This document shows, piece after piece, positions 16,714 through 28,329 of a stretch of 64,000 nt of DNA. Made by a program: the position numbers and the translations under genes. Under the pieces are notes generated by a model. That model worked only from the letters and a program-made list of their open reading frames with translations, did no database searches and was not told the origin of the DNA. The stretch covers positions 1-64,000 of the forward strand of contig NZ_SLWQ01000011.1 in NCBI RefSeq assembly GCF_004342425.1, written 5' to 3'. Every line of letters begins with the position of its first letter. The stretch's first letter is position 1. Source of the stretch: Dokdonella fugitiva. Its GTDB lineage: Bacteria > Pseudomonadota > Gammaproteobacteria > Xanthomonadales > Rhodanobacteraceae.

Positions 16714-17442
16714 ATGCTCAAGATGACCCACCTCCAGAAGGTCTACCGCACCCACCTGATCGAGACCTACGCGCTGCGCGACTTCTCGATCAACGTGCGC
16801 GAAGGCGAATTCGTCGCGGTGACCGGCCCGTCCGGTTCCGGCAAGACGACGTTCCTCAACATCGCGGGCCTGCTCGAGGAGTTCACCGGCGGTGAGTACC
16901 TGCTCGACGGCGACGACGTCGCGGGCCTCGGCGACGACGCGCGCTCGCGCCTGCGCAACGAGAAGATCGGCTTCATCTTCCAGAGCTTCAACCTGATCCC
17001 CGACCTCAACCTGTTCGACAACGTCGACGTGCCGCTGCGCTACCGCGGCTTCGGTGCGGCCGACCGCAAGAAGCGCATCGAGGAGTCGCTCTCCCGCGTC
17101 GGCCTCGCCTCGCGCATGAAGCACTACCCGGCCGAACTCTCCGGCGGCCAGCAGCAGCGCGTCGCGATCGCGCGCGCGCTTGCCGGCTCGCCGCGCCTGC
17201 TGCTCGCCGACGAACCGACCGGCAACCTCGACTCGCTGATGGCGCGCGGCGTGATGGAACTGCTCGAGGAAATCAACCGCCAGGGCACGACCATCGTGAT
17301 GGTCACGCACGATCCCGAGCTCGCCGCGCGCGCGCACCGCAACGTGCACGTCATCGACGGCCAGGTCACCGACTTCGACGACGAACCGAAACTGCGCCGC
17401 CCGGTGCGCGACGGCGACGCCGCGAACGCCGCGATCGCCTGA
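16714..17442 (+). CDS. MacB-type ABC transporter ATP-binding protein
   Basis: A 242-residue ATPase of the LolD/MacB class. Walker A is GPSGSGKT (about 38-45), with the Q-loop in FIFQSFNLIPDL, signature LSGGQQQRVAIARAL (about 142), Walker B LLLADEPTGNLD and the H-loop VTHDP. It pairs with the two FtsX-like permeases that follow (11 bp and further on) and with the upstream membrane-fusion protein. This suggests a mechanotransmission-type export or envelope-stress complex rather than a classical importer. Confidence 0.93.
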   Translation: MLKMTHLQKVYRTHLIETYALRDFSINVREGEFVAVTGPSGSGKTTFLNIAGLLEEFTGGEYLLDGDDVAGLGDDARSRLRNEKIGFIFQSFNLIPDLNLFDNVDVPLRYRGFGAADRKKRIEESLSRVGLASRMKHYPAELSGGQQQRVAIARALAGSPRLLLADEPTGNLDSLMARGVMELLEEINRQGTTIVMVTHDPELAARAHRNVHVIDGQVTDFDDEPKLRRPVRDGDAANAAIA

Positions 17443-17453
17443 GGAGGACGCGC

Positions 17454-18758
17454 ATGTTCGCCTACTACCTGCAACTGGGCCTGCGCAGCCTGAGGCGCAA
17501 CCCGATCCTGACCGCGCTGATGGTCGCCGGCATCGCGCTCGGCATCGCCGCGAGCATGACCACGCTGACCGTGCTGCACCTCATGGGCAGCAACCCGATC
17601 CCGTGGAAGAGCGACAAGCTCCACTACGTGCAGCTCGACAACTGGAGCGGCGACCAGCCGTATTACGACGACGGCCGGCCGCCCGACCAGGTCACCTACC
17701 AGGACGCGGTCGCGCTGATGAAGGCGGGCAAGGCCGACAAGCAGGCGGCGATGTTCAAGCTGTCGCTGCCGGTGCAGCCGGAGAACAAGGACCTGAAGCC
17801 GTTCCAGGCGCTCGGCCGCGTGACGTACTCGGACTTCTTCGCGATGTTCGAGCCGCGCTTCCGCTACGGCGCGCCGTGGAACCACGACCAGGACGAGGGC
17901 CATGCGCGCGTCGTCGTGCTCGGCAACGACATCAACGAGAAGCTCTTCGGCGGCCAGGACAGCACCGGCCGGAGCGTGCGCCTCAACGGCATCGATTACA
18001 CCATCGTCGGCGTGCTCGACAAGTGGAACCTGCGCTCGCGCTACTACGACCTCACCAACGGCGCGTTCGCCGACCCGGACGAGTTCTTCATGCCGTTCAC
18101 CACCGCGATCGACCTCAAGCAGCGCTCGACCGGCAACAACAGCTGCTGGAAGTCGTCCGGCGACGGCTGGGATGCCTACCTCGCGTCCGACTGCGTGTGG
18201 ATGCAGATGTGGGTGCAGCTCGATTCGCCCGCGCGGCTCGCCGAGTACAAGTCGTTCCTCGACAGCTACGTCAACGAGCAGAAGAAGCTCGGCCGCTTCC
18301 CGCGCCCGCTCAACAACCGCCTGCTCGACGTGACGGAGTGGATGAAGGACCAGAAGGTCGTGTCGCGTGACATGGAGGTGCAGACCGGCCTCGCGTTCGC
18401 ATTCCTCGTCGTGTGCCTGGTCAACACGATCGGCCTGCTGCTCGCCAAGTTCACGCGCAAGTCCGGCGAGATCGGCCTGCGCCGCGCGCTTGGCGCGAGC
18501 CGCCGCGACGTGTTCACCCAGTTCCTGGTCGAGTCGGGCGTGGTCGGCCTCACCGGCGGCGTGCTCGGCCTGATGCTGACCGGGCTCGGCCTGCTCGCGG
18601 TGCGCGCGCTCTACAGCGAATACAAGACCGTCGCGAGCCTCGATTGGGCGATGGTCGCGACGACGATCGTGCTCGCGGTCGTGTCGGCGCTGCTCGCGGG
18701 GCTCTATCCGACCTGGCGCGCGTGCCGCGTGCAGCCGGCCGCGCAACTGAAGGTGTGA
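17454..18758 (+). CDS. FtsX/MacB-like ABC transporter permease 1
   Basis: A 434-residue membrane protein. One N-terminal helix (about 18-40, LTALMVAGIALGIAASMTTLTVL) precedes a large periplasmic MacB_PCD domain (about 45-300, including VVVLGNDINEKLFGGQDSTGRSVRLNG). Three C-terminal helices follow with the FtsX signature (FTRKSGEIGLRRALGASRRDVFTQFLVESG). The basic EIGLRRALGASR coupling helix contacts the ATPase. It starts 11 bp after the ATPase gene with a GAGGAGG ribosome site. Confidence 0.93.
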   Translation: MFAYYLQLGLRSLRRNPILTALMVAGIALGIAASMTTLTVLHLMGSNPIPWKSDKLHYVQLDNWSGDQPYYDDGRPPDQVTYQDAVALMKAGKADKQAAMFKLSLPVQPENKDLKPFQALGRVTYSDFFAMFEPRFRYGAPWNHDQDEGHARVVVLGNDINEKLFGGQDSTGRSVRLNGIDYTIVGVLDKWNLRSRYYDLTNGAFADPDEFFMPFTTAIDLKQRSTGNNSCWKSSGDGWDAYLASDCVWMQMWVQLDSPARLAEYKSFLDSYVNEQKKLGRFPRPLNNRLLDVTEWMKDQKVVSRDMEVQTGLAFAFLVVCLVNTIGLLLAKFTRKSGEIGLRRALGASRRDVFTQFLVESGVVGLTGGVLGLMLTGLGLLAVRALYSEYKTVASLDWAMVATTIVLAVVSALLAGLYPTWRACRVQPAAQLKV

Positions 18759-18764
18759 AAGGCA

Positions 18765-18858
18765 GGGAATCGGGCATGGGGAATCGGGGATCGTCGAAGC
18801 AGTACACCGCGTGACGCCCCGAGGCCCTCTTCCGGTTCCCGTTCCCGTCTCCCCATTC
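18765..18858. repeat. Intergenic inverted repeat (GGGAATCGGG family)
   Basis: GGGAATCGGGCATGGGGAAT at 18767-18786 is mirrored by TTCCGGTTCCCGTTCCCGTC and CCATTCCCGG at 18833-18861. It lies between the two permease genes, parallel to the different hairpin upstream of the ATPase gene. Confidence 0.6.
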
Positions 18859-18862
18859 CCGG

Positions 18863-20083
18863 ATGAAAACCATGGAAATCCGCCCGATCCTCTCCGCGCT
18901 GATGCGCAGCAAGGTGTCGATGATCCTGATCGGCCTGCAGGTCGCGCTCACGCTCGCGATCGTCTGCAACGCGCTGTTCATCATCGGCCAGCGCCTCGAC
19001 CTCATGAACCGCCCGAGCGGCATGAACGAGGCCGACACGTTCCTGTTCGGCAGTTCCGGCTTCGGCCAGGGCTACGATGCGCGTGCCGTGATGAAGTCCG
19101 ACCTCGCCCTGTTGCGGCAGATCCCCGGCATCGTCGACGCGGCGCCGGCGAACTCGGTGCCGATGAGCGGCGGCGGCTGGAGCTCGGGCATCTCGCTGCA
19201 ACCGAGGCAGAAGACCTCGACGGCCGACTCGACGTTCTACATGGTCGACGACCATGGCCTGAACACGTTCGGCGTCAAGCTGATCGCCGGCCGCAACTTC
19301 ACGCCCGCGGAGATCGAGGACCACGACCAGGGCGCGCGCGTGCAGCCGCCGGTGATCATCGTGACCAAGGCGCTCGCCGACAAGCTGTTCCCCAACGGCG
19401 ATGCGCTCGGCAAGCAGGTCTACCTCGACGAGGACGAGCCGCGCAGCACGATCATCGGCATCGTCGAGAAGACGCAGGAACCGTGGACCGACAGCGCGGA
19501 CATCGAGCACGCGACGTTCATCCCGTACTTCCTGCCGTACGGCAACTACACGCGCTACCTCGTGCGTACCGAGCCGGGTCGCCGCGACGAAATCATGAAG
19601 ACGGTCGAACAGAAGATGGCGGAGGCGAACCCGAGCCGCATCATCGGCAAGCTGCGCAGCATGGAGCAGGTGCGCCACGAGGCGTACGCGAACGACCGCG
19701 CGATGGCGATCATCCTCGGCGCGGTGATCCTCGCGCTGCTCGCGGTGACCGCGCTCGGCATCGTCGGCATGGCGAGCTTCTGGGTCGCCCAGCGCACGCG
19801 CCAGATCGGCACGCGGCGCGCGCTAGGCGCGACCAGGTTCGACATCCTGCGCTACTTCCAGACCGAGAACTTCATCATCACGACGATGGGCCTGGTCGTG
19901 GGCGGCATCCTCAGCTACGCGCTGAGCCTGTGGCTGATGCAGCAGTACCAGTCGCCGCGCCTGCCGTGGTATTACGTGCCGATCGGCTTCCTCTGCCTGT
20001 GGGCGCTCGGCCAGGTCGCGGTGCTCGGCCCCGCGCTGCGCGCGTCGCGCGTGCCGCCCGCGGTGGCGACGCGCAACGTCTGA
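18863..20083 (+). CDS. FtsX/MacB-like ABC transporter permease 2
   Basis: A 406-residue paralogue of the preceding permease. It has an N-terminal helix (about 20-40, VSMILIGLQVALTLAIVCNALFII), a periplasmic MacB_PCD domain with VPMSGGGWSSGISL and GLNTFGVKLIAGRNFTPAE, and three C-terminal helices around RQIGTRRALGATRFDILRYFQTEN. The two permeases probably form a heterodimer. ATG 18863 is used, though ATG 18872 (MEIRPIL) is also possible. Confidence 0.92.
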   Translation: MKTMEIRPILSALMRSKVSMILIGLQVALTLAIVCNALFIIGQRLDLMNRPSGMNEADTFLFGSSGFGQGYDARAVMKSDLALLRQIPGIVDAAPANSVPMSGGGWSSGISLQPRQKTSTADSTFYMVDDHGLNTFGVKLIAGRNFTPAEIEDHDQGARVQPPVIIVTKALADKLFPNGDALGKQVYLDEDEPRSTIIGIVEKTQEPWTDSADIEHATFIPYFLPYGNYTRYLVRTEPGRRDEIMKTVEQKMAEANPSRIIGKLRSMEQVRHEAYANDRAMAIILGAVILALLAVTALGIVGMASFWVAQRTRQIGTRRALGATRFDILRYFQTENFIITTMGLVVGGILSYALSLWLMQQYQSPRLPWYYVPIGFLCLWALGQVAVLGPALRASRVPPAVATRNV

Positions 20084-20099
20084 CGCGTGAACGGATGCG

Positions 20100-20129
20100 C
20101 CGGACCGACGGCCTGCGTCGTCGGTCCGG
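20100..20129. terminator. GC-rich hairpin after the permease genes (no T-tract)
   Basis: CCGGACCGACG and CGTCGGTCCGG form a perfect 11-bp stem with an 8-nt loop, 17 bp after the second permease. With no following T-run it is either a transcript-stabilising or a weak terminating hairpin. Genes downstream run in the same direction. Confidence 0.5.
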
Positions 20130-20253
20130 TGCGCGCCTGCGACTTCCGGCCCATTCGCGCGCCGGCACGATCGCCGACCATTGCCGCCCGCCGGCGTATG
20201 CCGGTGTCCTTGCGCCGCCGGTCCGCGCCGGCACCATCCGAACGGAGTCCACC

Positions 20254-22053
20254 ATGTCGCGCAAACCCCATGCCCTGCTCGCCGTCGCCGCCGCGATCGG
20301 CGTCGGCTTCATGTCAACCGCGTTTGCCGCCGGCGACGTCGCCTCGCGCGTCAAGGCGCTCAACGACCTGCTCGCCGAGCAGTGGGAGTACCAGCTCAAG
20401 GAATCGCCGGAGTTCGCCTCGATCCTCGGCGACTACCGCTACAACGACAAGTGGGGCGACTACTCGCTCGCCCACGCCGCGCAGCAGGACAAGGACGCGA
20501 AGGCATTCCTCGCGCGCTTCAAGGCGATCGACACCACCGGCTTCGCCGAGCAGGACCGCCTGAACCAGGAACTCATGGTGCGCCAGCTCGAGGACGGCAT
20601 CCGTGCCTACGAGCTCAAGACCTTCGAGATGCCGCTCGACCAGTTCTCGGGCGCGCACCTGCAGCTCGCCCAGTTCGTCTCGGCGCTGCCGTTCGACAGC
20701 ACCAGGCATGTCGAGGACTACATCACGCGCCTCGACGGCGTGCCGCACCTGATCGACTCGCTGATCGAGGTGCTCAAGCAGGGCGAGAAGGACAAGCTCA
20801 TGCCGCCGCGCTTCCTGCTCGAGAAGGTGGTCGAGCAGTGCCGCGCGATCGCCGAGCCGGCAGGCGAGGCGAGCGTGTTCGGCATGCCGGTCGCGAAGTT
20901 CGCCGACAGCGTGCCGGAAGCCGATCGCAAGCGCCTGCACGATGCGGTGATCGCCGCGGTCGACGGCAAGGTGCGCCCGGCCTACCGCAAGCTCGCCGAC
21001 TTCGTCGAGAAGGACTACGCGCCGAAGGGTCGCACGCAGGAAGGCCTGTGGGCGCTGCCGAACGGCGACAAGCTCTACCGCTTCGCGGTCGAGCAGATGA
21101 CCACGACGACGATGGACCCGGCCGCGATCCACGAACTCGGCCTGGCCGAGGTCAAGCGCATCGAGGGCGAGCAGGCCAGGATCGCGCTCAAGCTCGGCTA
21201 CAAGGACCTCAAGGCGATGCGCGTCGCGCTGGAGCACGATCCGAAGGCGCATGCGACGTCGCGCCAGCAGATCGTCGACCTCTACAAGAAGTACATCGCG
21301 CAGATGCAGCCCAAGCTGCCCGAGCTGTTCGGCCTCCTGCCCAAGACCCGGGTCGAGGTGCTGCCGACGCAGGAATACCGCGAGAAGGAGGCGTCGGGTG
21401 CCGAATACGCCCAGGGCACGCCCGACGGCAAGCGCCCGGGTCGCATCTACGTCAACACCTACGACTTCAGCAAGCGCCAGATCGCGAACATCGAGACGAC
21501 CGCCTACCACGAAGGCGTGCCCGGCCACCACATGCAGATCTCGATCGCGCAGACGCTGCCCGGGCTGCCGCCGTTCCGCCAGCAGGCCGGCTACACCGCG
21601 TACATCGAGGGCTGGGCGCTGTACGCCGAACGCCTCGGCGAGGAGCTCGGCTTCTTCCAGGAGCCGCTCAGCTACTACGGACATCTCTCCGACGAGCTGC
21701 TGCGCGCCAACCGCCTCGTGCTCGATACCGGCGTCCACTACAAGCACTGGACGCGCCAGCAGATGGTCGACTTCTTCCGCGAGCATTCGTCCGAGGACGA
21801 GCCGAGCATCCAGGCCGAGACCGACCGCTACATCTCGACGCCGGGGCAGGCGCTCGCCTACAAGATCGGCCAGCTGAAGATCCTCGACCTGCGCGCGCGC
21901 GCGAAGAAGGAACTCGGCGACCGCTTCGACATCCGCGGCTTCCACGACACCGTGCTCGGCGGCGGCGCGCTGCCGCTCGACGTGCTCGACGAGCGCGTGA
22001 GCGCATGGATCGCCTCGGTGAAGGCCGGCAAGGCCGGCGCGCACGCGAGCTGA
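20254..22053 (+). CDS. DUF885-family secreted zinc peptidase-like protein
   Basis: A 599-residue protein with a signal peptide (SRKPHALLAVAAAIGVGFMSTAFA). Most of it is the helical DUF885 domain. The metal-binding signature is YHEGVPGHHMQ, an HExxxGH-type variant, followed by YIEGWALYAERLGEELG, whose Glu is the likely third ligand. DUF885 proteins are regarded as metallopeptidases, but few have been assayed. It lies between the ABC exporter and the two-component genes and is probably part of the same envelope-related regulon. Confidence 0.85.
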   Translation: MSRKPHALLAVAAAIGVGFMSTAFAAGDVASRVKALNDLLAEQWEYQLKESPEFASILGDYRYNDKWGDYSLAHAAQQDKDAKAFLARFKAIDTTGFAEQDRLNQELMVRQLEDGIRAYELKTFEMPLDQFSGAHLQLAQFVSALPFDSTRHVEDYITRLDGVPHLIDSLIEVLKQGEKDKLMPPRFLLEKVVEQCRAIAEPAGEASVFGMPVAKFADSVPEADRKRLHDAVIAAVDGKVRPAYRKLADFVEKDYAPKGRTQEGLWALPNGDKLYRFAVEQMTTTTMDPAAIHELGLAEVKRIEGEQARIALKLGYKDLKAMRVALEHDPKAHATSRQQIVDLYKKYIAQMQPKLPELFGLLPKTRVEVLPTQEYREKEASGAEYAQGTPDGKRPGRIYVNTYDFSKRQIANIETTAYHEGVPGHHMQISIAQTLPGLPPFRQQAGYTAYIEGWALYAERLGEELGFFQEPLSYYGHLSDELLRANRLVLDTGVHYKHWTRQQMVDFFREHSSEDEPSIQAETDRYISTPGQALAYKIGQLKILDLRARAKKELGDRFDIRGFHDTVLGGGALPLDVLDERVSAWIASVKAGKAGAHAS

Positions 22054-22067
22054 CGGCACGACCCCGA

Positions 22068-22093
22068 GGACGGCGCCCGTCCAGGCGCCGTCC
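22068..22093. terminator. Hairpin after the DUF885 gene (no T-tract)
   Basis: GGACGGCGCC and GGCGCCGTCC form a 10-bp perfect stem with a 6-nt loop, 14 bp after the DUF885 stop codon. No T-run follows, so termination efficiency is uncertain. Confidence 0.5.
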
Positions 22094-22224
22094 CCGCCGG
22101 CCGGCATCGGCCGATTTGAACGGGATGCACGGATCGACCGATACTGCAGCCCTCCCACGCAACCTTTTCGCGCCCCGCTGCATCCAAGCCGCGGATGTGC
22201 GAGCCGACCTCCCAGCACGAAACC

Positions 22225-23574
<1,350 letters not shown>

Positions 23575-23633
23575 TCGGAGCGAGGGCTGATTGCGGGCGA
23601 TGGCGCAGGGCTGCGCGGCAGGCTGCGCGAGGG

Positions 23634-23784
23634 CGAATCCTGCTTCGCCGTGCAGCATGCCGATGACGCGCAAGCCCGTTTGCAGCCTTGAGCCCTCGGC
23701 CCTCGCTCGCGACAGGGTTGAATTCCGCTTCGCCGCGCAGCATGCCAATAATGCGCAACCTCGATTCCAGCCTCGGCCCTCGCT
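23634..23784. repeat. Two imperfect ~65-bp direct repeats upstream of the histidine kinase
   Basis: Copy 1 (about 23634-23707) and copy 2 (about 23716-23784) share GAATyCyGCTTCGCCGyGCAGCATGCC, then AATGCGCAA-like and CCTCGGCCCTCGCT segments. They fill most of the 238-bp gap between regulator and kinase genes. No function is evident. Confidence 0.6.
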
Positions 23785-23812
23785 CCACCAGGCCCCCAGT
23801 CCTCCCGACCCC

Positions 23813-25168
23813 ATGCGCCTCGTCTCCCTCGAAGGCAAACTCGTCGCCGCGCTGTTCGTCGCCGTCGTCGCCGCGTCCGCGATCGCGGGTTGGGCAACGG
23901 TCTGGTTCGGTTCGCCCTGGTACGGCGCCGCGGCGACCGTGCTCGCGCTCGGCGTGCCCGCGCTCGTCTTCGCGCGCCAGCTCGCGAACCCGGTCGCGTC
24001 GCTGATCCGCGCGCTGTCGGGCAGCGTCGTCGCGTTCCGCGACGGCGATTTCAGCTTTTCGATCGGCACGCGTCGCGGCGACGAGGTCGGGGAACTCGTC
24101 GCGGCGCACAACGAACTCGGCCGCGTGCTGCGCGAGCAGCGCCAGCACCTGTTCCAGCGCGAGCTGCTGCTCGACACGGTGGTGCAGAACACGCCGACCG
24201 CGCTCGTGCTGGTCGAGCCGGGCGGCCACGTCGTCTATGCGAACGTCGCGGCGCGCCAGCTGCTCAACGAGGGCCGCACGCTCGCCGGCGAGGACTTCGA
24301 CGCGCTCGTCGCGACCGCTCCCGCGCCGCTCGCTCGCGCCGTCGCGGGCGGCGGCGACAGTCTGTTCAGCGTGCCGTTCGAGCACGAGGACGAAACCTTC
24401 CACCTGTCACAGCGCGAATTCAAGCTGCAGGGACGACCGCATCGCCTCTACCAGATCAAGCGCCTCACGCGCGAACTCGCGCGCCAGGAAGTCGTGACCT
24501 GGAAGAAGGTGATCCGCGTGATCAGCCATGAGATCAACAACTCGCTCGGGCCGATCCGCTCGCTGTCGCACTCCGGGCGCGAGCTCGCGCGCCTCGGCGA
24601 TGCCGCCCGCCTCGGCATCGTGTTCGACACGATCGAGGAGCGCACGCGCCATCTCGAAGGGTTCATCTCCGGTTACGCGCGCTTCGCCAAGTTGCCGCTG
24701 CCGCACCCCGAGCGCATCGAATGGGATCCGTTCCTCGCCGGCCTCGCGCGCCACTATCCGTTCCGCATCGCCGGCGCCACGCCGGCGCAGCCGGGCTGGT
24801 TCGATCGCGCGCAGGTGGAACAGGTGCTGATCAACCTGCTCAAGAACGCGCACGAGGCGGGCGGCGCCGCCGACGCGATCGAGCTCGGCGTGGTGCAAGG
24901 CGCGCGCGAAACGCGCATCGAGGTCGCCGATCGCGGCAGCGGCATGAGCGAGACCGTGCTCGCCAATGCGCTGCTGCCGTTCTACTCGACCAAGCGCGCC
25001 GGCTCCGGCCTCGGCCTCGCCCTCGCACGCGAGATCGCCGAAGCCCACGGCGGCCGCGTGCAACTGGCCAACCGTCCCGGCGGAGGCCTCGCCGTCACGC
25101 TGATCCTGCCGCTGGTCGAGCGTGTCGAGGCTCAGGTTGAAGGCCTACAGCCGAAAGAGAGGAGCTGA
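23813..25168 (+). CDS. Membrane sensor histidine kinase partnered with the NtrC-type regulator
   Basis: A 451-residue kinase with two N-terminal transmembrane helices (about 8-30 and 34-52) and almost no periplasmic loop, so it probably senses within the membrane. A HAMP-like segment (about 55-110) and a PAS-like segment (about 120-210, TALVLVEPGGHVVYANVAARQLL) follow. The phospho-acceptor motif is VISHEINNSLGPIRSL (His about 240), followed by the HATPase domain with N-box LINLLKNAHEA, VADRGSGM and GSGLGLALAREI. The H-box form HEINNSL is typical of NtrB/NtrY-type kinases. Confidence 0.92.
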   Translation: MRLVSLEGKLVAALFVAVVAASAIAGWATVWFGSPWYGAAATVLALGVPALVFARQLANPVASLIRALSGSVVAFRDGDFSFSIGTRRGDEVGELVAAHNELGRVLREQRQHLFQRELLLDTVVQNTPTALVLVEPGGHVVYANVAARQLLNEGRTLAGEDFDALVATAPAPLARAVAGGGDSLFSVPFEHEDETFHLSQREFKLQGRPHRLYQIKRLTRELARQEVVTWKKVIRVISHEINNSLGPIRSLSHSGRELARLGDAARLGIVFDTIEERTRHLEGFISGYARFAKLPLPHPERIEWDPFLAGLARHYPFRIAGATPAQPGWFDRAQVEQVLINLLKNAHEAGGAADAIELGVVQGARETRIEVADRGSGMSETVLANALLPFYSTKRAGSGLGLALAREIAEAHGGRVQLANRPGGGLAVTLILPLVERVEAQVEGLQPKERS

Positions 25169-25177
25169 AAGACAAGA

Positions 25178-25399
25178 TTGAAACACGAAGGGCACGAAGG
25201 AGCGCAAAAGCCCAAAGATTGAAACACGGAGCACAGGGCACGCGGAGAATGCCAGAAGCGAGAAGAGCTTTTTACTTGAAGCTTTTCCTCCGTGTGCTCC
25301 GTGTTTCAAGCTTTGCCGATTCGCGAAGGCAGACGGCGTGCGCCCCAGCCCATCCGATGAATCTTTCCCTTCGTGTCCCTCGTGTCCTTCGTGTTTCAG
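25178..25399. repeat. Nested inverted repeats (TTGAAACACGAAGG family)
   Basis: The outer arms are at 25178-25202 (TTGAAACACGAAGGGCACG...) and 25366-25399 (CCCTTCGTGTCC...GTGTTTC). The inner arms are at 25219-25246 (GAAACACGGAGCACAGGG...) and 25286-25310 (CCTCCGTGTGCTCCGTGTTT). All four share the GAAACACg(a/g)AG core, so the 222-bp block could fold as one long or two separate hairpins. It fills the 316-bp gap before qmcA, which has no other gene. Confidence 0.8.
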
Positions 25400-25484
25400 G
25401 CTCCTGCCCTGGCTTCACCGTCACGCAACGTGCGGCGTCGCGGAGCGGGGCTATACTGGCGGTCCAGTCCTGGGAGGGAAGGCC

Positions 25485-26435
25485 ATGGGTTTCTATCTGC
25501 CGCTGATCGTCGTCGTCGTCGCGGTCATCCTGTTGTCCAAGCTCGTGCGCATCGTGCCGCAGGGCTACGAGTGGACGGTCGAGCGCTGGGGCAAGTACAC
25601 GCACACGCTGACGCCGGGCTTCCACCTGCTGATCCCTGTCATGCAGAACGTCGGGCGCAAGATGAACATGATGGAGCAGGTACTCGACGTGCCGTCGCAG
25701 GACGTGATCACCAAGGACAACGCGGTCGTGAAGGTCGACGGCGTCGTGTTCTACCAGGTGCTCGATGCGGCGAAGGCCGCCTACGAGGTCGCCAACCTCG
25801 AACTCGCGATCATCAACCTCGTGATGACCAACATCCGTACCGTGCTCGGCGGCCTCGATCTCGACGAGTCGCTGTCCAAGCGCGACCAGATCAACGCGGC
25901 GCTGCTCAAGGTCGTCGACGAGGCGACCCATCCGTGGGGCCTCAAGGTCACGCGCATCGAGCTCAAGGACATCCAGCCGCCGCGCGACCTCGTCGATTCG
26001 ATGGCGCGCCAGATGAAGGCCGAGCGCGAGAAGCGCGCGAACATCCTCGAGGCCGAGGGCTTCCGCCAGGCGGCGATCCTCAAGGCCGACGGCGAGAAGC
26101 AGTCGGCCATCCTCGCCGCCGAAGGCCAGAAGGAAGCCGCGTTCCGCGAGGCCGAGGCGCGCGAGCGCCTTGCCGCGGCGGAAGCGAAGGCGACCGAGGT
26201 GGTGTCCGCCGCGATCGCCAGCGGCGACGTCAACGCGCTGAACTACTTCGTCGCCAACAAGTACGTCGAGGCGCTCAAGGCGATGGCCGATTCGCCGAAC
26301 CAGAAGATGCTGCTGCTGCCGATCGAGGCGACCGGCGTGCTCGGTTCGCTCGCCGGCATCGCCGAACTCGCCAAGAGCGCGCTCGACAAGCAGGCGGTCG
26401 ACAAGGCGGCGCCGCGCGTCGCCCCGCCGCGTTGA
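25485..26435 (+). CDS. qmcA: SPFH/Band-7 membrane protein (QmcA-like)
   Basis: A 316-residue stomatin/prohibitin-family protein. The N-terminal membrane anchor (about 2-20, FYLPLIVVVVAVILL) is followed by the SPFH domain (about 22-190, RIVPQGYEWTVERWGKYTHTL...). A helical Ala/Glu/Lys-rich region (AEREKRANILEAEGFRQAAILKADGEKQSAILAAEGQ) drives oligomerisation, and the C-terminus is variable. These proteins organise membrane microdomains and often pair with NfeD proteins. A GGGAGG ribosome site lies at 25472. The NfeD gene follows after 11 bp, supporting the pairing. Confidence 0.9.
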   Translation: MGFYLPLIVVVVAVILLSKLVRIVPQGYEWTVERWGKYTHTLTPGFHLLIPVMQNVGRKMNMMEQVLDVPSQDVITKDNAVVKVDGVVFYQVLDAAKAAYEVANLELAIINLVMTNIRTVLGGLDLDESLSKRDQINAALLKVVDEATHPWGLKVTRIELKDIQPPRDLVDSMARQMKAEREKRANILEAEGFRQAAILKADGEKQSAILAAEGQKEAAFREAEARERLAAAEAKATEVVSAAIASGDVNALNYFVANKYVEALKAMADSPNQKMLLLPIEATGVLGSLAGIAELAKSALDKQAVDKAAPRVAPPR

Positions 26436-26446
26436 GCGGAGGCGCC

Positions 26447-26887
26447 ATGGACTTCGTCGACAACTACGGCTGGTGGCTGCTCGCGCTCGTGCTGATCGGC
26501 GCGGAGATGATCGCGCCCGGTTACTTCCTGCTCTGGATCGGCATCGCCGCGGGCGCGATGGGCATCATCACCTGGATCTTCCCGGCGCTGCCCGCGCTCG
26601 CGCAGGCCGTGTCGTTCGGCCTGCTGTCGATCGCCGCGTGTGGCGCGTACTGGCGGTTCGTGCGCCCGTACGCCGAGCAGCGCGACGACCAGCCGCTGCT
26701 CAACAAGCGTGGCGCGCAGCTGGTCGGCCAGCGCTTCGTCGTCAGCGAGGCGATCGTCAACGGCCGTGGCAAGGTCAAGGTCGGCGACGGCTCCTGGCTC
26801 GCGAGCGGACCGGACCTGCCGGCCGGCAGCGAAGTCGAAGTCGTCGCGGTCGAAGGCACGACGCTCACGGTGCGCGCGGTCTCCTGA
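26447..26887 (+). CDS. NfeD-family membrane protein
   Basis: A 146-residue protein with two or three N-terminal transmembrane segments (about 7-75, WWLLALVLIGAEMIAPGYFLLWIGIAAGAMG). The soluble C-terminal OB-fold domain (about 85-146) includes LVGQRFVVSEAIVNGRGKVKVGDGSWLASG. This is the short NfeD1b type that lacks the serine protease domain. Its gene is 11 bp after the SPFH gene, the standard NfeD/SPFH operon. It probably caps or stabilises the SPFH assembly. Confidence 0.9.
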   Translation: MDFVDNYGWWLLALVLIGAEMIAPGYFLLWIGIAAGAMGIITWIFPALPALAQAVSFGLLSIAACGAYWRFVRPYAEQRDDQPLLNKRGAQLVGQRFVVSEAIVNGRGKVKVGDGSWLASGPDLPAGSEVEVVAVEGTTLTVRAVS

Positions 26888-27079
26888 TCCCGCCGCGCTG
26901 GCCGGCAGTGCGTGCCGCGCGCATTGCCACGGTCCTGCGACCTGATACGCGCCGATGCACGGGAATACCGGCGTGCACGCGTCGACGCCGGCGCACGTCG
27001 CCGTATGGTTCGACGTACTTGGACTTGCGCGCGGGTGGCCGCGATAATGCGCGCCCCCGCATGCCCCACCGGACCGACG

Positions 27080-28180
<1,101 letters not shown>

Positions 28181-28329
28181 GGGACAGCGGGAAGCGGCCA
28201 CGCCAGGAACGGTTCGGACCGGGCAGCCCGGCACGTGGCCGATGCCTGCGAGGCGCCTCGCCCGGTCGTTCGCGCAGTCGTTGCCGCATTGCTAGAATCC
28301 ATACCGCTGACTATCCAAGGACCCGTGTC

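Noticed and set aside
26888..27079. Glycine riboswitch before gcvT
   Set aside because: The leader was read for the conserved glycine aptamer core and nothing matched; the region is short and GC-rich.
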